The notes: generated by a model from the sequence alone, not told the origin. 64,000 bases of DNA from Prochlorococcus sp. AG-436-C13 (GCA_003212695.1 QCPC01000001.1:114709-178708); one strand, 5' to 3'. Positions 1 to 8,826 are shown, counted from the first letter of the stretch. Made by a program: numbers and translations.

Positions 1-93
1 ATCAAATTTCCAGGAATTAACAACAAAGAACCAAATGCAACTGAAGAAATAAATCGAGCTATAGTGTTCATCAAAGGATTAAAGCAACTTTGA
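1..93 (+). CDS. C-terminal end of an unidentified protein (cut by window edge)
   Basis: An open frame runs from the first base to a TGA at 91-93 and gives the last 30 residues of a protein, ending in FIKGLKQL. The piece is too short for me to recognise a family. The next gene on the same strand starts 131 bases downstream, so no operon link is visible. It could also be a chance open frame, because only 31 codons can be seen. Confidence 0.4.
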   Translation: MKFPGINNKEPNATEEINRAIVFIKGLKQL

Positions 94-224
94 ACGTATA
101 TTAAACATAAGCAAAGGCATCAAATCAGAAGTAAATAGCTCTAGTTAATTTTATACTTCATGATGTATCTTTTTGTTCACTACAGAAAATAGGAAAGTGC
201 AAAATATAAATAGATAACAAATCA

Positions 225-464
225 ATGATGAGTAAAAGGTCTCCTGTCGCTATTTTTCTCGCAGCATCAACATTAATGGCAACAACAGCCATTTCTAATA
301 ATGTTAATGCTGGCGAAGGAGAGTATGGAGGATTAAAAGAGTGGACTACAGACCAAGGGGTTGACGAAGAAAGCACTCTTGATAAAGATGCTAAAAAAGC
401 AAAGAAAAAAGCAAAGGATAATGATGTTTGTATACCTATTGGTGAAGGTGAAAATTGTTGGTAA
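225..464 (+). CDS. small secreted protein, function unknown
   Basis: A 79-residue protein starting ATG ATG (225 or 228). Residues 6-29 form a typical signal peptide: a basic start, a hydrophobic run (VAIFLAASTLMATTA) and a likely cleavage site after NVNA. The mature part is about 50 residues, rich in Glu, Asp and Lys, with a Lys/Ala stretch near residues 56-64. Two cysteines (69 and 78) close to the C-terminus could form a disulfide, as expected for a periplasmic or exported protein. I do not recognise the family. A shared hairpin terminator follows at about 524-557. The antisense frame over the same bases lacks such features and looks like a shadow. Confidence 0.6.
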   Translation: MMSKRSPVAIFLAASTLMATTAISNNVNAGEGEYGGLKEWTTDQGVDEESTLDKDAKKAKKKAKDNDVCIPIGEGENCW

Positions 465-523
465 ATGCTTTCAATCAAAATTATTAATTTTAACTAGAGC
501 GAAATTCTTAACCCTTTGAAAAT

Positions 524-557
524 AAAAAAGAGTACTCGTTATATGAGCACTCTTTTA
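524..557. terminator. bidirectional rho-independent terminator
   Basis: An AAAGAGTACTC arm (about 526-537) pairs with GAGCACTCTTT (about 545-555) with one mismatch and a short loop. An A-run lies on the left and a T-run on the right. It lies between the + strand secreted-protein gene and the - strand porin gene, whose 3' ends face each other, so it can end transcription both ways. Confidence 0.75.
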
Positions 558-592
558 TGTGTATTGTTCAATCTAAATTTAATTTATTTAGA

Positions 593-1849
593 TTAGAACT
601 TGAAAGTTGTTTGAATAAGCCCGCCAAAGTAATCATCATGGCCATTAGCATTTCCATCAACTCTATTCTGAGCACCAAAGATTGCTGGTGTCAAAGTTAC
701 TCCATCATTAAGTTTGTAATCATAATAGACCTCCCAAGTTAGTCCATTTTTGGCTCCATCATCCCCACCACCTCTGATGTCGGAGGCGATTGTTGGTGAA
801 GCAACTGCTGCTGCAAGTCTGTTTCCATCGATAAAGGCATCCTTCCAAGTCAATCCTGTCATCCAAGCTGTTGTTGTTTGAACTTCAGTCCCAGTTTCAG
901 TGTTATTAACGTCGGTCTTATCAAGACCAACTTGTACTGATGGAATAATACCTATTTCTTCTGGCTTCCAATAAGCTCTTAATCCAATCGCATTAGAATC
1001 ACCTGTAGTTACACCCGCCACGCTAGTAGAATTGTAGCCAGCCCAGTCATAACAAGTTGTATCTGTGGCACAAATATTCTTAGCATAAGCTATAGACACT
1101 TGCATTCTGGGAGAACCATATTCAAGCTTGGAAAGCCATTTTGCCGCTGGATCGTTAGTCAACAAGCCAACAGTTGAGTTGTTTCCTGACCTTGCATGAT
1201 AGTTAGATGAAAGTGCCCATCTAAAATCTGATCTGTTTTCTGTTGGTTGAGTCCAAGCAGCTCCAAAACCAGGGGATGTACTCGATCCATATACAGCTCC
1301 ATTTCCACCTAAAGCATGAGATTTCAATACAGCCTTATAGATAGAAGGAGCACTAGCCAACATATAATAGCCTTCAATTCTAGGGCCAAACCATGCTTTG
1401 AACTGACCAACAGGGAATTCATACCAAAGCTTGTCAACTGCTACAGCATCTGTGCTGTTGTGAGCTGCAGACAAGTGAGTACCGTAAGCAGTGTTTTCCC
1501 ATGGTGTACCCGCCATGTCTCCTGCCTTGATTCGACTGTAGAGTCTATCTTCACCAGTGAAGCTTGTATTAACATCTAGCTTAGTTACATAACCAGAAGT
1601 CAACCTATTACCCATTCCAGCTGTATCTGTATTGGCTGCTGGAACTAGATCATGGTCAGTATTTAGTGCACCAACATTGAAGGTGACTTTTGCCTTGATC
1701 TTGGTCGAAGTCTCGTAATCAGCGAATTGGCCTGCGCTTAAATCTTCTGAAGTTACCTTATCAAGGTTTACTTCGTTTGCTGTAGCAGCTATAGGCGACA
1801 AAAGGCCTAGCGCAGCAGGTGCTACCAGCAATTGCTGGAAAAGTTTCAT
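593..1849 (-). CDS. outer-membrane porin, short form without SLH domain
   Basis: A 418-residue protein with a signal peptide (residues 1-24, ending IAATA) that matches the N-terminus usual for marine picocyanobacterial porins. The remainder is a beta-rich repeat-like chain ending in the aromatic TTFKF typical of the outer-membrane beta signal. The expected role is diffusion of small solutes across the outer membrane. Related porins normally have, just after the signal peptide, an SLH domain (FSDV...DWAYQAL...RFEAAALLN) and a coiled coil; neither is present. Instead the chain goes almost straight into the barrel after about 20 linker residues. Two cysteines (NICATDTTCYDW) probably sit in a loop. 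The ATG at 1847-1849 has AGGA upstream. Confidence 0.8.
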   Translation of the reverse strand: MKLFQQLLVAPAALGLLSPIAATANEVNLDKVTSEDLSAGQFADYETSTKIKAKVTFNVGALNTDHDLVPAANTDTAGMGNRLTSGYVTKLDVNTSFTGEDRLYSRIKAGDMAGTPWENTAYGTHLSAAHNSTDAVAVDKLWYEFPVGQFKAWFGPRIEGYYMLASAPSIYKAVLKSHALGGNGAVYGSSTSPGFGAAWTQPTENRSDFRWALSSNYHARSGNNSTVGLLTNDPAAKWLSKLEYGSPRMQVSIAYAKNICATDTTCYDWAGYNSTSVAGVTTGDSNAIGLRAYWKPEEIGIIPSVQVGLDKTDVNNTETGTEVQTTTAWMTGLTWKDAFIDGNRLAAAVASPTIASDIRGGGDDGAKNGLTWEVYYDYKLNDGVTLTPAIFGAQNRVDGNANGHDDYFGGLIQTTFKF

Positions 1850-1967
1850 TTAGGATTCCTCACAAAAAACCCAAGACATGGGTAAGCAAATTATATCTAC
1901 ATTTATTCAGTGGTTCGAGTCGTCAGGATACAAGGCCATGTGACTTTTTATACAATTCCAAGTTTTT

Positions 1968-2837
1968 TTAGTCGTCAGATAAAGGAAAGCCTAATTCTTT
2001 TCTTTCTTTTAGCCATAAGTCTGCAACATTTTTAGCTAATTTTCTAATACGAGAGATTGTAGATGTCCTCTCAGTAACAGAAATAGCTCCTCGTGCTTCT
2101 AAAAGGTTAAAAACATGACTGCATTTGAGAACAAAATCTAGAGCAGGTGAAGAGAGATCTTTATCTATTAATGATTTGGCCTCATTCTCATAAAGATCAA
2201 ACATTTTATTTAAGCGATTAGAATTAGATTCTTCAAAATTAAACTTACAGTTTGCCTTCTCGAAAGGCAGCCAAATATCTCCATAAGAGTGAGTCTTATT
2301 CCACTTTAAATCCCATATGCTTTCAACATTTTGTAAGTACATAGCTATTCGCTCTAATCCATATGTAATTTCAATGGATACTGGCCGACAATCTAAACCT
2401 CCACATTGTTGAAAATATGTAAATTGAGTCACCTCCATTCCATCCAACCATACTTCCCATCCAACTCCCCATGCTCCAAGAGTGGGTGACTCCCAGTTAT
2501 CTTCAACAAAGCGAATATCATGTTCTTGCTGTTTAACTCCTAGAGAATGAAGAGAAGAAAGATATAACTCTTGAATATCATCTGGAGATGGTTTGATAAG
2601 AACTTGATATTGAAAATAATGTTGCGCTCTATTTGGATTGTCGCCATACCTACCATCAGAAGGTCTTCGACATGGTTCTGCATAAGCCACTGACCATGGT
2701 TCAGGACCAATTGCACGTAGAAATGTATGAGGGCTCATTGTTCCAGCGCCTTTCTCAGTGTCATATGGTTGCAATAAAAGACATCCCTTTTGGCTCCAAA
2801 AAGAATTCAATTTTGAAACAATGTCCTGAAAATACAT
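1968..2837 (-). CDS. glyQ: glycyl-tRNA synthetase alpha subunit
   Basis: A 289-residue protein of the usual length for the alpha chain of the bacterial alpha2beta2 glycyl-tRNA synthetase, which carries the class II catalytic core for charging tRNA-Gly. The N-terminal [14 protein letters not shown], the [20 protein letters not shown] stretch and the GPEPW and YVEPCRRP-like (here [14 protein letters not shown]) motifs are diagnostic. The beta subunit gene (glyS) is not in the window, which is usual in cyanobacteria, where the two subunits are often unlinked. The gene stands alone on the - strand, with a repeat-bearing leader upstream (2838-3118). Confidence 0.96.
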   Translation of the reverse strand: MYFQDIVSKLNSFWSQKGCLLLQPYDTEKGAGTMSPHTFLRAIGPEPWSVAYAEPCRRPSDGRYGDNPNRAQHYFQYQVLIKPSPDDIQELYLSSLHSLGVKQQEHDIRFVEDNWESPTLGAWGVGWEVWLDGMEVTQFTYFQQCGGLDCRPVSIEITYGLERIAMYLQNVESIWDLKWNKTHSYGDIWLPFEKANCKFNFEESNSNRLNKMFDLYENEAKSLIDKDLSSPALDFVLKCSHVFNLLEARGAISVTERTSTISRIRKLAKNVADLWLKERKELGFPLSDD

Positions 2838-2884
2838 AGGGTTATGTACTCCAGTGATTGCAAGGGTTTTTAGCAGTCAAATCC

Positions 2885-2955
2885 ATTGATAGGTCATTGA
2901 TAGGTCTCTGACATCCCAGTAAACAGGTTTCGAATTGATAGGTATGCTGATAGGT
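2885..2955. repeat. four copies of a TTGATAGGT-like repeat
   Basis: ATTGATAGGT occurs at 2885-2894, 2896-2905 and 2934-2943, with a variant GCTGATAGGT at 2946-2955. They sit in the 281-base gap between the divergent glyQ and DUF805 genes. The first pair is one base apart; the second pair is two bases apart and about 28 bases downstream. The arrangement (two pairs) could be a binding site for a regulator, or chance repetition. Nothing else is obvious in the gap. Confidence 0.6.
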
Positions 2956-3118
2956 AAGAAGTTCCATACTTCATTGTCTCAAATAAGTACTTCAATCAAA
3001 AGGGTTCATAGGTGAATCCATACGACTTCTGTGAGTATTAAATCAAGAAAAATTTAAAATTCATTTAGAAGAACAATCTCAAGCTAGATTCTGTATGCAA
3101 ATAAATTAAAAACTTTTA

Positions 3119-3463
3119 ATGATTGATTCATATAAAAGATTCTGGACCAAAGGATTTGATTTTGAAGGACGCTCAACCAGAAGTGATTACTGGTTGGCTG
3201 TACTTGCTAACTTCCTTATATATATTCTTATTCTGATTTTTACTGGTATTGCAGCATCCATAAGTGAACCTCTTGGAGGATTATTTGCGATGCTTTATTT
3301 CCTCTACGCTTTTGGGCAGATTATTCCCAGCATTTCATTGTCAATAAGACGTGTTAGAGATATGGGTAAGCCTTGGCAATGGATCTTTATCAACTTAATT
3401 CCAATAATTGGAGGAATTTGGTTCATTATTCTTTTATGTCAGCCATCCATTCCAATTGCATAA
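3119..3463 (+). CDS. DUF805 (YhaH-type) inner-membrane protein
   Basis: A 114-residue membrane protein of DUF805. The N-terminal pattern (YKRFWTKGFDFEGRSTRSDYW) is the family hallmark of an aromatic/basic soluble start followed by an RSTRSDYW motif. It is followed by about three hydrophobic segments (near residues 25-47, 53-75 and 90-108), with the conserved SIRRVRDMGKPW loop between the last two. The biochemical function of the family is unknown. It stands alone between glyQ (divergent) and the peroxiredoxin gene 379 bases downstream. Confidence 0.85.
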   Translation: MIDSYKRFWTKGFDFEGRSTRSDYWLAVLANFLIYILILIFTGIAASISEPLGGLFAMLYFLYAFGQIIPSISLSIRRVRDMGKPWQWIFINLIPIIGGIWFIILLCQPSIPIA

Positions 3464-3842
3464 ATAATTGAAGCCTAAGCAATTCAATCTTGTAATTTTA
3501 TTTGATAGCCAGTTGATCAGGATATCTTCAACCCTAAAAGGTCTTGCAATTACTACGCTTAAATGAAAATTGCAAAAATTCTCTAAAAATATAATTTATT
3601 TTGCACAATTGACTTTTATTTTTTATTCCTAGGTATCTATATATAAAAAATTATCTTATGGCAATTAATAAATTAGTGTTCAATCTGAAGTAAAAATAGG
3701 TTATGAGTATTCAAATTATACTTTTTGCCTTAGTTGCTACTTGCTAATAAAGATATAATGGAACCCAACAGGCTGTATTCTCTTCCATAGCTTTCAAAAT
3801 ATCCTTCAAAGCTCCTATTTCCCAAAATCTTTTCATTTTATT
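3464..3842. other. 379-base intergenic gap, no gene seen
   Basis: AT-rich spacer between the DUF805 gene and the peroxiredoxin gene. I see no RNA gene, no clear terminator hairpin and no convincing coding frame. One 14-codon frame with a hydrophobic product starts at 3703 but is too short to support. Confidence 0.5.
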
Positions 3843-4298
3843 ATGTCTTTAAAAGTTGGCGATGAAATACCTTCGTTTTCATTGTTAGATCAAACAGGTA
3901 AAACAAGGACAAGCAAAGAGTTTATAGGTAAACCATTGGTGCTATTCTTTTACCCTAAAGATGATACTCCTGGTTGCACTATTGAAGTATGTGGTTTTAG
4001 GGATAAATATGATTTATTTAAAATTCTTGGTGGCCAAGTATGTGGAATCAGCAATGGTAGCGAGAAAAGTCATCTATTATTTGCAAGTAAAAACAAGCTT
4101 CAATATCCATTATTATGTGACGAAAATAATTCTTTAAGAAAAGAATTTGGAGTTCCAAAGTACTTGGGTATAATTGAAGGAAGAGTAACTTATATAATTG
4201 ATTCCAAAGGAATAATTAGGCATATTTTTGAAGATTTACTAAATGGATCAGCTCATATAAAGGAAGCACTCAAAGTACTTAAAGAAATACAAGCCTAA
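3843..4298 (+). CDS. bcp: peroxiredoxin Q / bacterioferritin comigratory protein
   Basis: A 151-residue thiol peroxidase of the PrxQ/Bcp family, reducing hydrogen peroxide and alkyl hydroperoxides with electrons from thioredoxin. The thioredoxin-fold start (GDEIPSFSLLDQTGK), the FFYPKDDTPGCT active-site motif with peroxidatic Cys45, and the second cysteine Cys50 five residues on (the atypical two-cysteine PrxQ arrangement) are all visible. Its length is normal. In an oxygenic phototroph it probably protects the photosynthetic apparatus. A monocistronic arrangement is likely, since the downstream gene is on the other strand. Confidence 0.93.
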   Translation: MSLKVGDEIPSFSLLDQTGKTRTSKEFIGKPLVLFFYPKDDTPGCTIEVCGFRDKYDLFKILGGQVCGISNGSEKSHLLFASKNKLQYPLLCDENNSLRKEFGVPKYLGIIEGRVTYIIDSKGIIRHIFEDLLNGSAHIKEALKVLKEIQA

Positions 4299-4351
4299 AA
4301 AATATAATTTCCAGATTAATTCTCAATCAAATTAAATAAACCCTTTAAAAT

Positions 4352-4763
4352 TTAGTTAAGAGAATAAGTACGTGCTTTAACAATTGCTATTTCAAAACTA
4401 AACTCTTTATAAAGTCGAACAACTTCAGAGCTAAGGGTGGAAAAGGTGACATCACCATCTAGACAAGAGTTTACTAACTCAGCAGCCTCGTAACGAGTTA
4501 AAGCCTGCCCGAACCTAAGGCTTTGCAATGATGGATTGTCAATACAACCATAACTAGTACTTAAATTTTGGAGCGCCGTATAAGCCCAATCACCTGGAAA
4601 AACATCTGAAAAAAAGAATGGATTGAGTCTGCTGTACTTCCTTAACAGATTTCTTAGTGAAACCAGAAACCTCTTTGTTAAAAACATCTGCTGCAAAAGC
4701 AGATAAAGGAACAAAAAAAACTAAAGGGGAAAAAGTCAACAGAATGAGCTTGGGAAGCTTCAT
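4352..4763 (-). pseudogene. frameshifted SLH-domain protein (porin N-terminus relic)
   Basis: From an ATG at 4761-4763 the - strand encodes a signal peptide (MKLPKLILLTFSPLVFFVPL, ending SAFA) and a linker, then runs out of frame at a run of seven T (4600-4606 on the complementary strand). The next frame continues with a textbook SLH domain: FSDVFPGDWAYTALQNL, a YGCI turn and TRYEAAELVNSCL, ending at 4352. Removing one T joins the two into a single protein of about 136 residues. The protein would match only the SLH portion of cyanobacterial porins, with no barrel. It may be a true relic, a slippage-controlled gene or a sequencing error. Confidence 0.7.
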
Positions 4764-5131
4764 TAGGATTGCCCTTAAAGATATTTTCTACATATTCTCG
4801 TTGTAACTCATATTTGATAAAATGCAAAGGTTAATTAAATCAGAGCCAAAGCAAGATCCTATAAGCAATTAATCTTTAAAACTATTTCCTGAAATGACCG
4901 ATAATTTACAAAAAAGATTCATCCAAAAAAATTAGTTGGCCATTTTCAAGACCGATTTAACATGTTGGAAGTAATGAGGGAAAATTCTTCTTATCGTAGA
5001 GGATATAAGTTGATTTAAGGTGAAAACCATTTCTTAATCTCAATCAATAAAGACTTTTAACTATTTCAAGCACAAAAACTTAATCACTGTATTCTTTCCT
5101 ATATCTATACAACTTTAGGAACGCTAAAAGT
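4764..5131. other. 368-base gap holding the pcb upstream region
   Basis: Spacer between the divergent SLH relic and pcb. It should hold the pcb promoter and leader. A purine-rich TTTAGGAA about 10-15 bases before the pcb ATG may serve in ribosome binding. I see no RNA gene and no coding frame worth calling. Confidence 0.4.
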
Positions 5132-6196
5132 ATGCAGACCTACGGAAACCCAAATGTCACTTATGACTTTTGGGCTGGTAATTCTTCGGTTACCAATCGC
5201 TCTGGTCGATTTATTGCCTCGCATGCTGCGCATACAGGAATGATCGCATTTGGGGCTGGTTCAAACACACTTTTTGAACTTTCTCGATTTGACCCTTCGC
5301 TACCAATGGGAGACCAAGGGCTTATATTCTTGCCTCATCTGGCATCAGTAGGCATTGGCTTTGACGAGGCTGGAGTATGGACCGGAGCAGGCGTAGTAAC
5401 TATTGCAATAGTCCATTTAATCCTCTCAATGGTTTATGGTGCTGGTGGCTTACTGCATGCGATTTACTTCCCTGATGACATGCAGAAAAGCAGTGTTCCT
5501 CAGGCAAGAAAGTTTAAATTAGAATGGGATAATCCAGATAATCAAACTTTTATTCTTGGTCACCACCTGATTTTGTTTGGTCTTGCTTGTGCATGGTTTG
5601 TTGAATGGGCTCGAATTCACGGGATATATGACCCCGCAATTGGTGCAGTAAGACAAGTTAATTACAATCTTGACTTGTCAATGATTTGGGAAAGACAGGT
5701 TAATTTCTTAAATATAGATAGCCTTGAAGATGTTATGGGTGGGCACGCATTCTTGGCATTTGTTGAAATTACAGGTGGATGCTTCCATGCAATAGCAGGT
5801 TCTACAAAATGGGAGGACAAACGCTTAGGGGAATACGACAGATTAAAAGGAGCTGGTCTACTTTCAGCTGAAGCAATTCTTTCCTTTAGCCTTGCAGGAA
5901 TTGGCTGGATGGCAATAGTTGCTGCTTTCTGGGTTTCTCAAAATACAACTGTTTACCCTATAGAGTTTTACGGAGAGCCTTTGAATAGAGCTTTTGTAGT
6001 TGCTCCCGCGTTTGTTGATTCTATTGATTACAGTAATGGCATTGCACCATTAGGACATTCAGGAAGATGTTGGACAGCTAATTTTCATTACATTGCTGGC
6101 TTCTTTGCTTTGCAAGGACACCTATGGCACGCACTACGTGCAATGGGATATAACTTCAAAGATTTAGCCGCTAAGTTAACTCCTAGTTCTACATAA
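5132..6196 (+). CDS. pcb: chlorophyll a/b-binding light-harvesting protein Pcb
   Basis: A 354-residue integral thylakoid protein of the Pcb/IsiA/CP43-like family, the divinyl-chlorophyll a/b antenna that replaces phycobilisomes in Prochlorococcus. The start (QTYGNPNVTYDFWAGNS), the SHAAHTGMIAFGAG helix, the GGLLHAIYFPDD segment, GHHLILFGLACAWFVEWAR and the C-terminal FHYIAGFFALQGHLWHALRA are all family hallmarks. Six membrane helices with several helix histidines suited to chlorophyll binding can be seen. It lacks the large lumenal loop of true CP43, as expected. Strains carry from one to many pcb copies; I cannot assign a letter. A strong terminator follows. Its presence points to the Prochlorococcus lineage. 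Confidence 0.95.
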   Translation: MQTYGNPNVTYDFWAGNSSVTNRSGRFIASHAAHTGMIAFGAGSNTLFELSRFDPSLPMGDQGLIFLPHLASVGIGFDEAGVWTGAGVVTIAIVHLILSMVYGAGGLLHAIYFPDDMQKSSVPQARKFKLEWDNPDNQTFILGHHLILFGLACAWFVEWARIHGIYDPAIGAVRQVNYNLDLSMIWERQVNFLNIDSLEDVMGGHAFLAFVEITGGCFHAIAGSTKWEDKRLGEYDRLKGAGLLSAEAILSFSLAGIGWMAIVAAFWVSQNTTVYPIEFYGEPLNRAFVVAPAFVDSIDYSNGIAPLGHSGRCWTANFHYIAGFFALQGHLWHALRAMGYNFKDLAAKLTPSST

Positions 6197-6209
6197 CTGA
6201 ATTACATAA

Positions 6210-6250
6210 GCATAAAAAAGCCTTGCTTTAACAGCAGGGTTTTTTTATGC
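6210..6250 (+). terminator. rho-independent terminator of pcb
   Basis: GCATAAAAAAGCCTTGCT (from 6210) pairs, with a few wobble positions, to AGCAGGGTTTTTTTATGC (to 6250) around a TTAAC loop. The stem is followed by T-rich sequence, 14 bases after the pcb stop codon. Confidence 0.85.
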
Positions 6251-6412
6251 TTAAATATAATGGATTGAATTGATTACTAAAAATTTGCTCTAATTAGCTT
6301 TGCTCTTAGAAATGATAAAGAAACATCTATTGTTAAAACTTAATTGGATATTATTTAAAATATCTAACAATTTAATTTAAAAAATCTAAGAAAAATTGAA
6401 CATTTAATTATT

Positions 6413-6601
6413 TCAATTTTTATTTTCTCCCCATCTAGTTCCTATTTCAAACCCCCAAGCCTTAGCCAATTCCACAACTTGCTCATGATTATCGCAAGAA
6501 GCTAATTCAGATCTTCTGCTAGGTATTTCATTCAATGAATCAACTAACAAGACAAGCTGTTTGACTTTAACTGTGAACTTTTCCAGATCTTCGTAAGACA
6601 T
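6413..6601 (-). CDS. small Nif11-domain protein
   Basis: A 62-residue protein with the Nif11 pattern: MSYEDLEKF opening, an amphipathic helix with VKQLVLLVDSL, then a VVELAKAWGFEI motif resembling the conserved VVAIAKEAGF end of Nif11 leaders. In picocyanobacteria this domain forms the leader of lanthipeptide precursors (prochlorosins), but also occurs alone in small proteins ending, as here, in a GFEIGTRWGE-like tail. There is no Gly-Gly cleavage site followed by a Cys/Ser/Thr-rich core, and no LanM synthetase in the window, so a free-standing regulatory or cryptic role is more likely than a modified peptide. Confidence 0.7.
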   Translation of the reverse strand: MSYEDLEKFTVKVKQLVLLVDSLNEIPSRRSELASCDNHEQVVELAKAWGFEIGTRWGENKN

Positions 6602-6678
6602 CCTTTTTTATTCATAATAATAACCTGCTTGCAAGGACATAGCTCTTGATTTTTGGATTTATAAGACTCTAAGAAAAT

Positions 6679-6798
6679 ATGTCAGCAACCCAGCCAGCTC
6701 ATGCTAGGGTGCTCTTAAGATTTTCTTTAGAATTGGTCGATGGAACTAAGCTCCCGCAAGAAAGCAGAGATCATTTCTGTAAAAAGAGACAGACTTAG
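6679..6798 (+). CDS. possible 39-residue small protein
   Basis: An ATG at 6679 opens 39 codons to a TAG at 6796-6798 (starts MSATQPAHARVLLRFS, ends KKRQT). Base composition here is less AT-rich than the surrounding gap (6602-6970), and the product is a plausible basic peptide, which is why I report it. No family is recognised and no ribosome site is strong. It may be a small gene, part of an RNA gene, or chance. The rest of the 369-base gap shows nothing I can support. Confidence 0.3.
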   Translation: MSATQPAHARVLLRFSLELVDGTKLPQESRDHFCKKRQT

Positions 6799-6970
6799 GC
6801 TGGCTCATATATTAATAATGACTATAGATAACATCGCCAAGAAAGCATCCCAAAAACTAATTAGCTAATAAGTCAAATAAAGACAATCATTTATACGCGC
6901 CTGGTATTATAATTTTTACTGTTTATAATTTTTTGAATAAAATTTATATTCAATGTGGTCTTGGCAAATA

Positions 6971-8794
6971 TCAATATCTTTCTTTTTTTATTTTATCCCA
7001 ATTAGGCTCAAACCCATTAGATCTAAGAAGTATTGCTTTCTTTTCTAGATTTTTAAGTTCTAATCTCCATATTTTATATACTCCAAAAGTTCCCAAATCT
7101 TTTTTGGATATTGATTTCCAATAAGGGTAAGAACTTGTTTCCTTGTCAATCACTAAAAGGAGAGTATCTGACTGCCTTAATTGTAAGCTTGTCTTCTTCT
7201 TCCATTTCTCTCTTTCTTCTAAACGAACTCTATTGGATAAATTAACAAGGCCAATTTCATCATGAGACTCATATGTAACCAGTTGTTTAGTGTAAAAATG
7301 AAGAGAAGGTTTTGTTATACCTACCATTGCAATAGGCTCATTCTGATTCTGAACCATTAGCAGTTGCTTGGAAACTTCTCTAACAGGCTTATGACGCAAA
7401 TTATCAGCTAATTTCCACAAAGGGAGCATAACAAAAGCTTGCAAGAATATTAAAGGTATTTGCAAAAATAAAATATTTCTTGCATTATCACTGAATACAA
7501 AATAAAGGCTAATAAAAGCAAGAATAAATGTATATATCGCAGCTCTTATGTATAACTTACTATTCATAATTTCTCTAGCCAAAAAAGGCATTTCAGGATC
7601 ATTAATTGAGGAAATCCATAGCCCAGTATTAGAAATAATTACGGCAAATATAATCATTAAAGCGGATATAAAAAGATATGAAATCCAATGGTATTTTTTT
7701 TCTTTATCTGGGTTATTTGATGAAAGTACAATCATAATTGATGCAGCTGGAACTGCAGGGAGCCAATAGCTAGGTAGCTTTGTAGCAGCAAAAGAAAATA
7801 ATAAAAAAACTGATAACAACCAGCTTCCAGCAAAATTCAATAGTGAATATTTCGATGACTTTATATGGGAACTGTTGAAAACAAAAAAAGAATAAAAGAA
7901 ATCTCTTAAGGAAACAATAAGAAATGGAGTAAAAGGTAATGATGCGATAAATAATATTATAATGAAAAACCAAAATGGCTGATAATGATTATTAACGACA
8001 GAAGTAAATCTTTGAAAATTATGGTAACCAAAAAAACTATCCCAAAAAGGTTTACCTTCAACAATTAATTCAGCTATATACCAAGGCAAACTTACAGCTA
8101 TACTAATAAAAAAACCTTTTATAGGTTTAATTCTCTTAGAAAGTGTTAGATAGTCTCTTTGAACTAAGCCAAATATTAGTAATGTCATTGCCGTTAAAAC
8201 TAAAGCAACTGGACCTTTTGTAAGAACAGACAGCCCTAAAATTAACCATCCAAGCCACCAATTTTTATTAACAGGTTTTATATATGTTCTCCAATGAAGA
8301 ATTAAACTTATACCTAATGTGGCGCATAAAAGAGAATCGCTAACTGCAATTCGACTCCAAATTACTACCAAAGGAGAAAGTGCAAATACTAGCGAGGCAA
8401 CAACCGCTGTTCTTCTAGGCGAAGGATCATTCTTTATAGGAAATTTCATAAAAGTATCTCCTAAAAAAATCATCATCAAAACAGTAGAAATTGCAGATGG
8501 AAGTCGAGCTGACCAAGTACCTAAAGGGTCCCAAATCTCCTCAGCTGGTATTAAATAAAAAATACCCATTAACCAATAAATCAATGGAGGTTTATCAAAT
8601 CTATTTAGACCATTAACTCTAGGAGTAAGCCAATTACCTGTTTCACTCATTGCGCGACTAGCCGCAGCAAAAAGAGGAGGTGTCTCATCAACCAGGCCAG
8701 TAGAGCCTAATTGCCAAATACAAATAAAAACCCCAAGGAAAAGTATCAGACAAATACCTTTTTTATATTGTTTATTAGAAATTAATACTTTCAA
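6971..8794 (-). CDS. ArnT/PMT-family membrane glycosyltransferase
   Basis: A 607-residue polytopic GT-C protein of the PMT/ArnT group, which transfers a sugar from a lipid-phosphate donor on the outer face of the inner membrane to a lipid or protein. The N-terminal membrane helix is followed by the lumenal VDETPPLFAAASRAM segment with the acidic pair Asp36-Glu37, the expected catalytic site, and the NRFDKPPLIYWLMG motif typical of ArnT-like enzymes. About a dozen helices and a C-terminal soluble domain follow. The start is a TTG just after an in-frame stop; no ATG covers the first helix. It lies 32 bases downstream of the GT4 gene, probably in one operon. Confidence 0.85.
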   Translation of the reverse strand: MKVLISNKQYKKGICLILFLGVFICIWQLGSTGLVDETPPLFAAASRAMSETGNWLTPRVNGLNRFDKPPLIYWLMGIFYLIPAEEIWDPLGTWSARLPSAISTVLMMIFLGDTFMKFPIKNDPSPRRTAVVASLVFALSPLVVIWSRIAVSDSLLCATLGISLILHWRTYIKPVNKNWWLGWLILGLSVLTKGPVALVLTAMTLLIFGLVQRDYLTLSKRIKPIKGFFISIAVSLPWYIAELIVEGKPFWDSFFGYHNFQRFTSVVNNHYQPFWFFIIILFIASLPFTPFLIVSLRDFFYSFFVFNSSHIKSSKYSLLNFAGSWLLSVFLLFSFAATKLPSYWLPAVPAASIMIVLSSNNPDKEKKYHWISYLFISALMIIFAVIISNTGLWISSINDPEMPFLAREIMNSKLYIRAAIYTFILAFISLYFVFSDNARNILFLQIPLIFLQAFVMLPLWKLADNLRHKPVREVSKQLLMVQNQNEPIAMVGITKPSLHFYTKQLVTYESHDEIGLVNLSNRVRLEEREKWKKKTSLQLRQSDTLLLVIDKETSSYPYWKSISKKDLGTFGVYKIWRLELKNLEKKAILLRSNGFEPNWDKIKKERY

Positions 8795-8826
8795 TTGATT
8801 TTAAAATAAATTTTCCCTTTATTTTT

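Noticed and set aside
158..478. 106-residue frame antisense to the small secreted protein
   Set aside because: It overlaps the + strand gene, which has a good signal peptide; the antisense product shows no domain and is Ser/hydrophobic-rich, as expected for a shadow.
3703..3747. 14-codon hydrophobic frame upstream of the peroxiredoxin gene
   Set aside because: Considered as a small photosystem peptide, but it is too short and matches none that I know.
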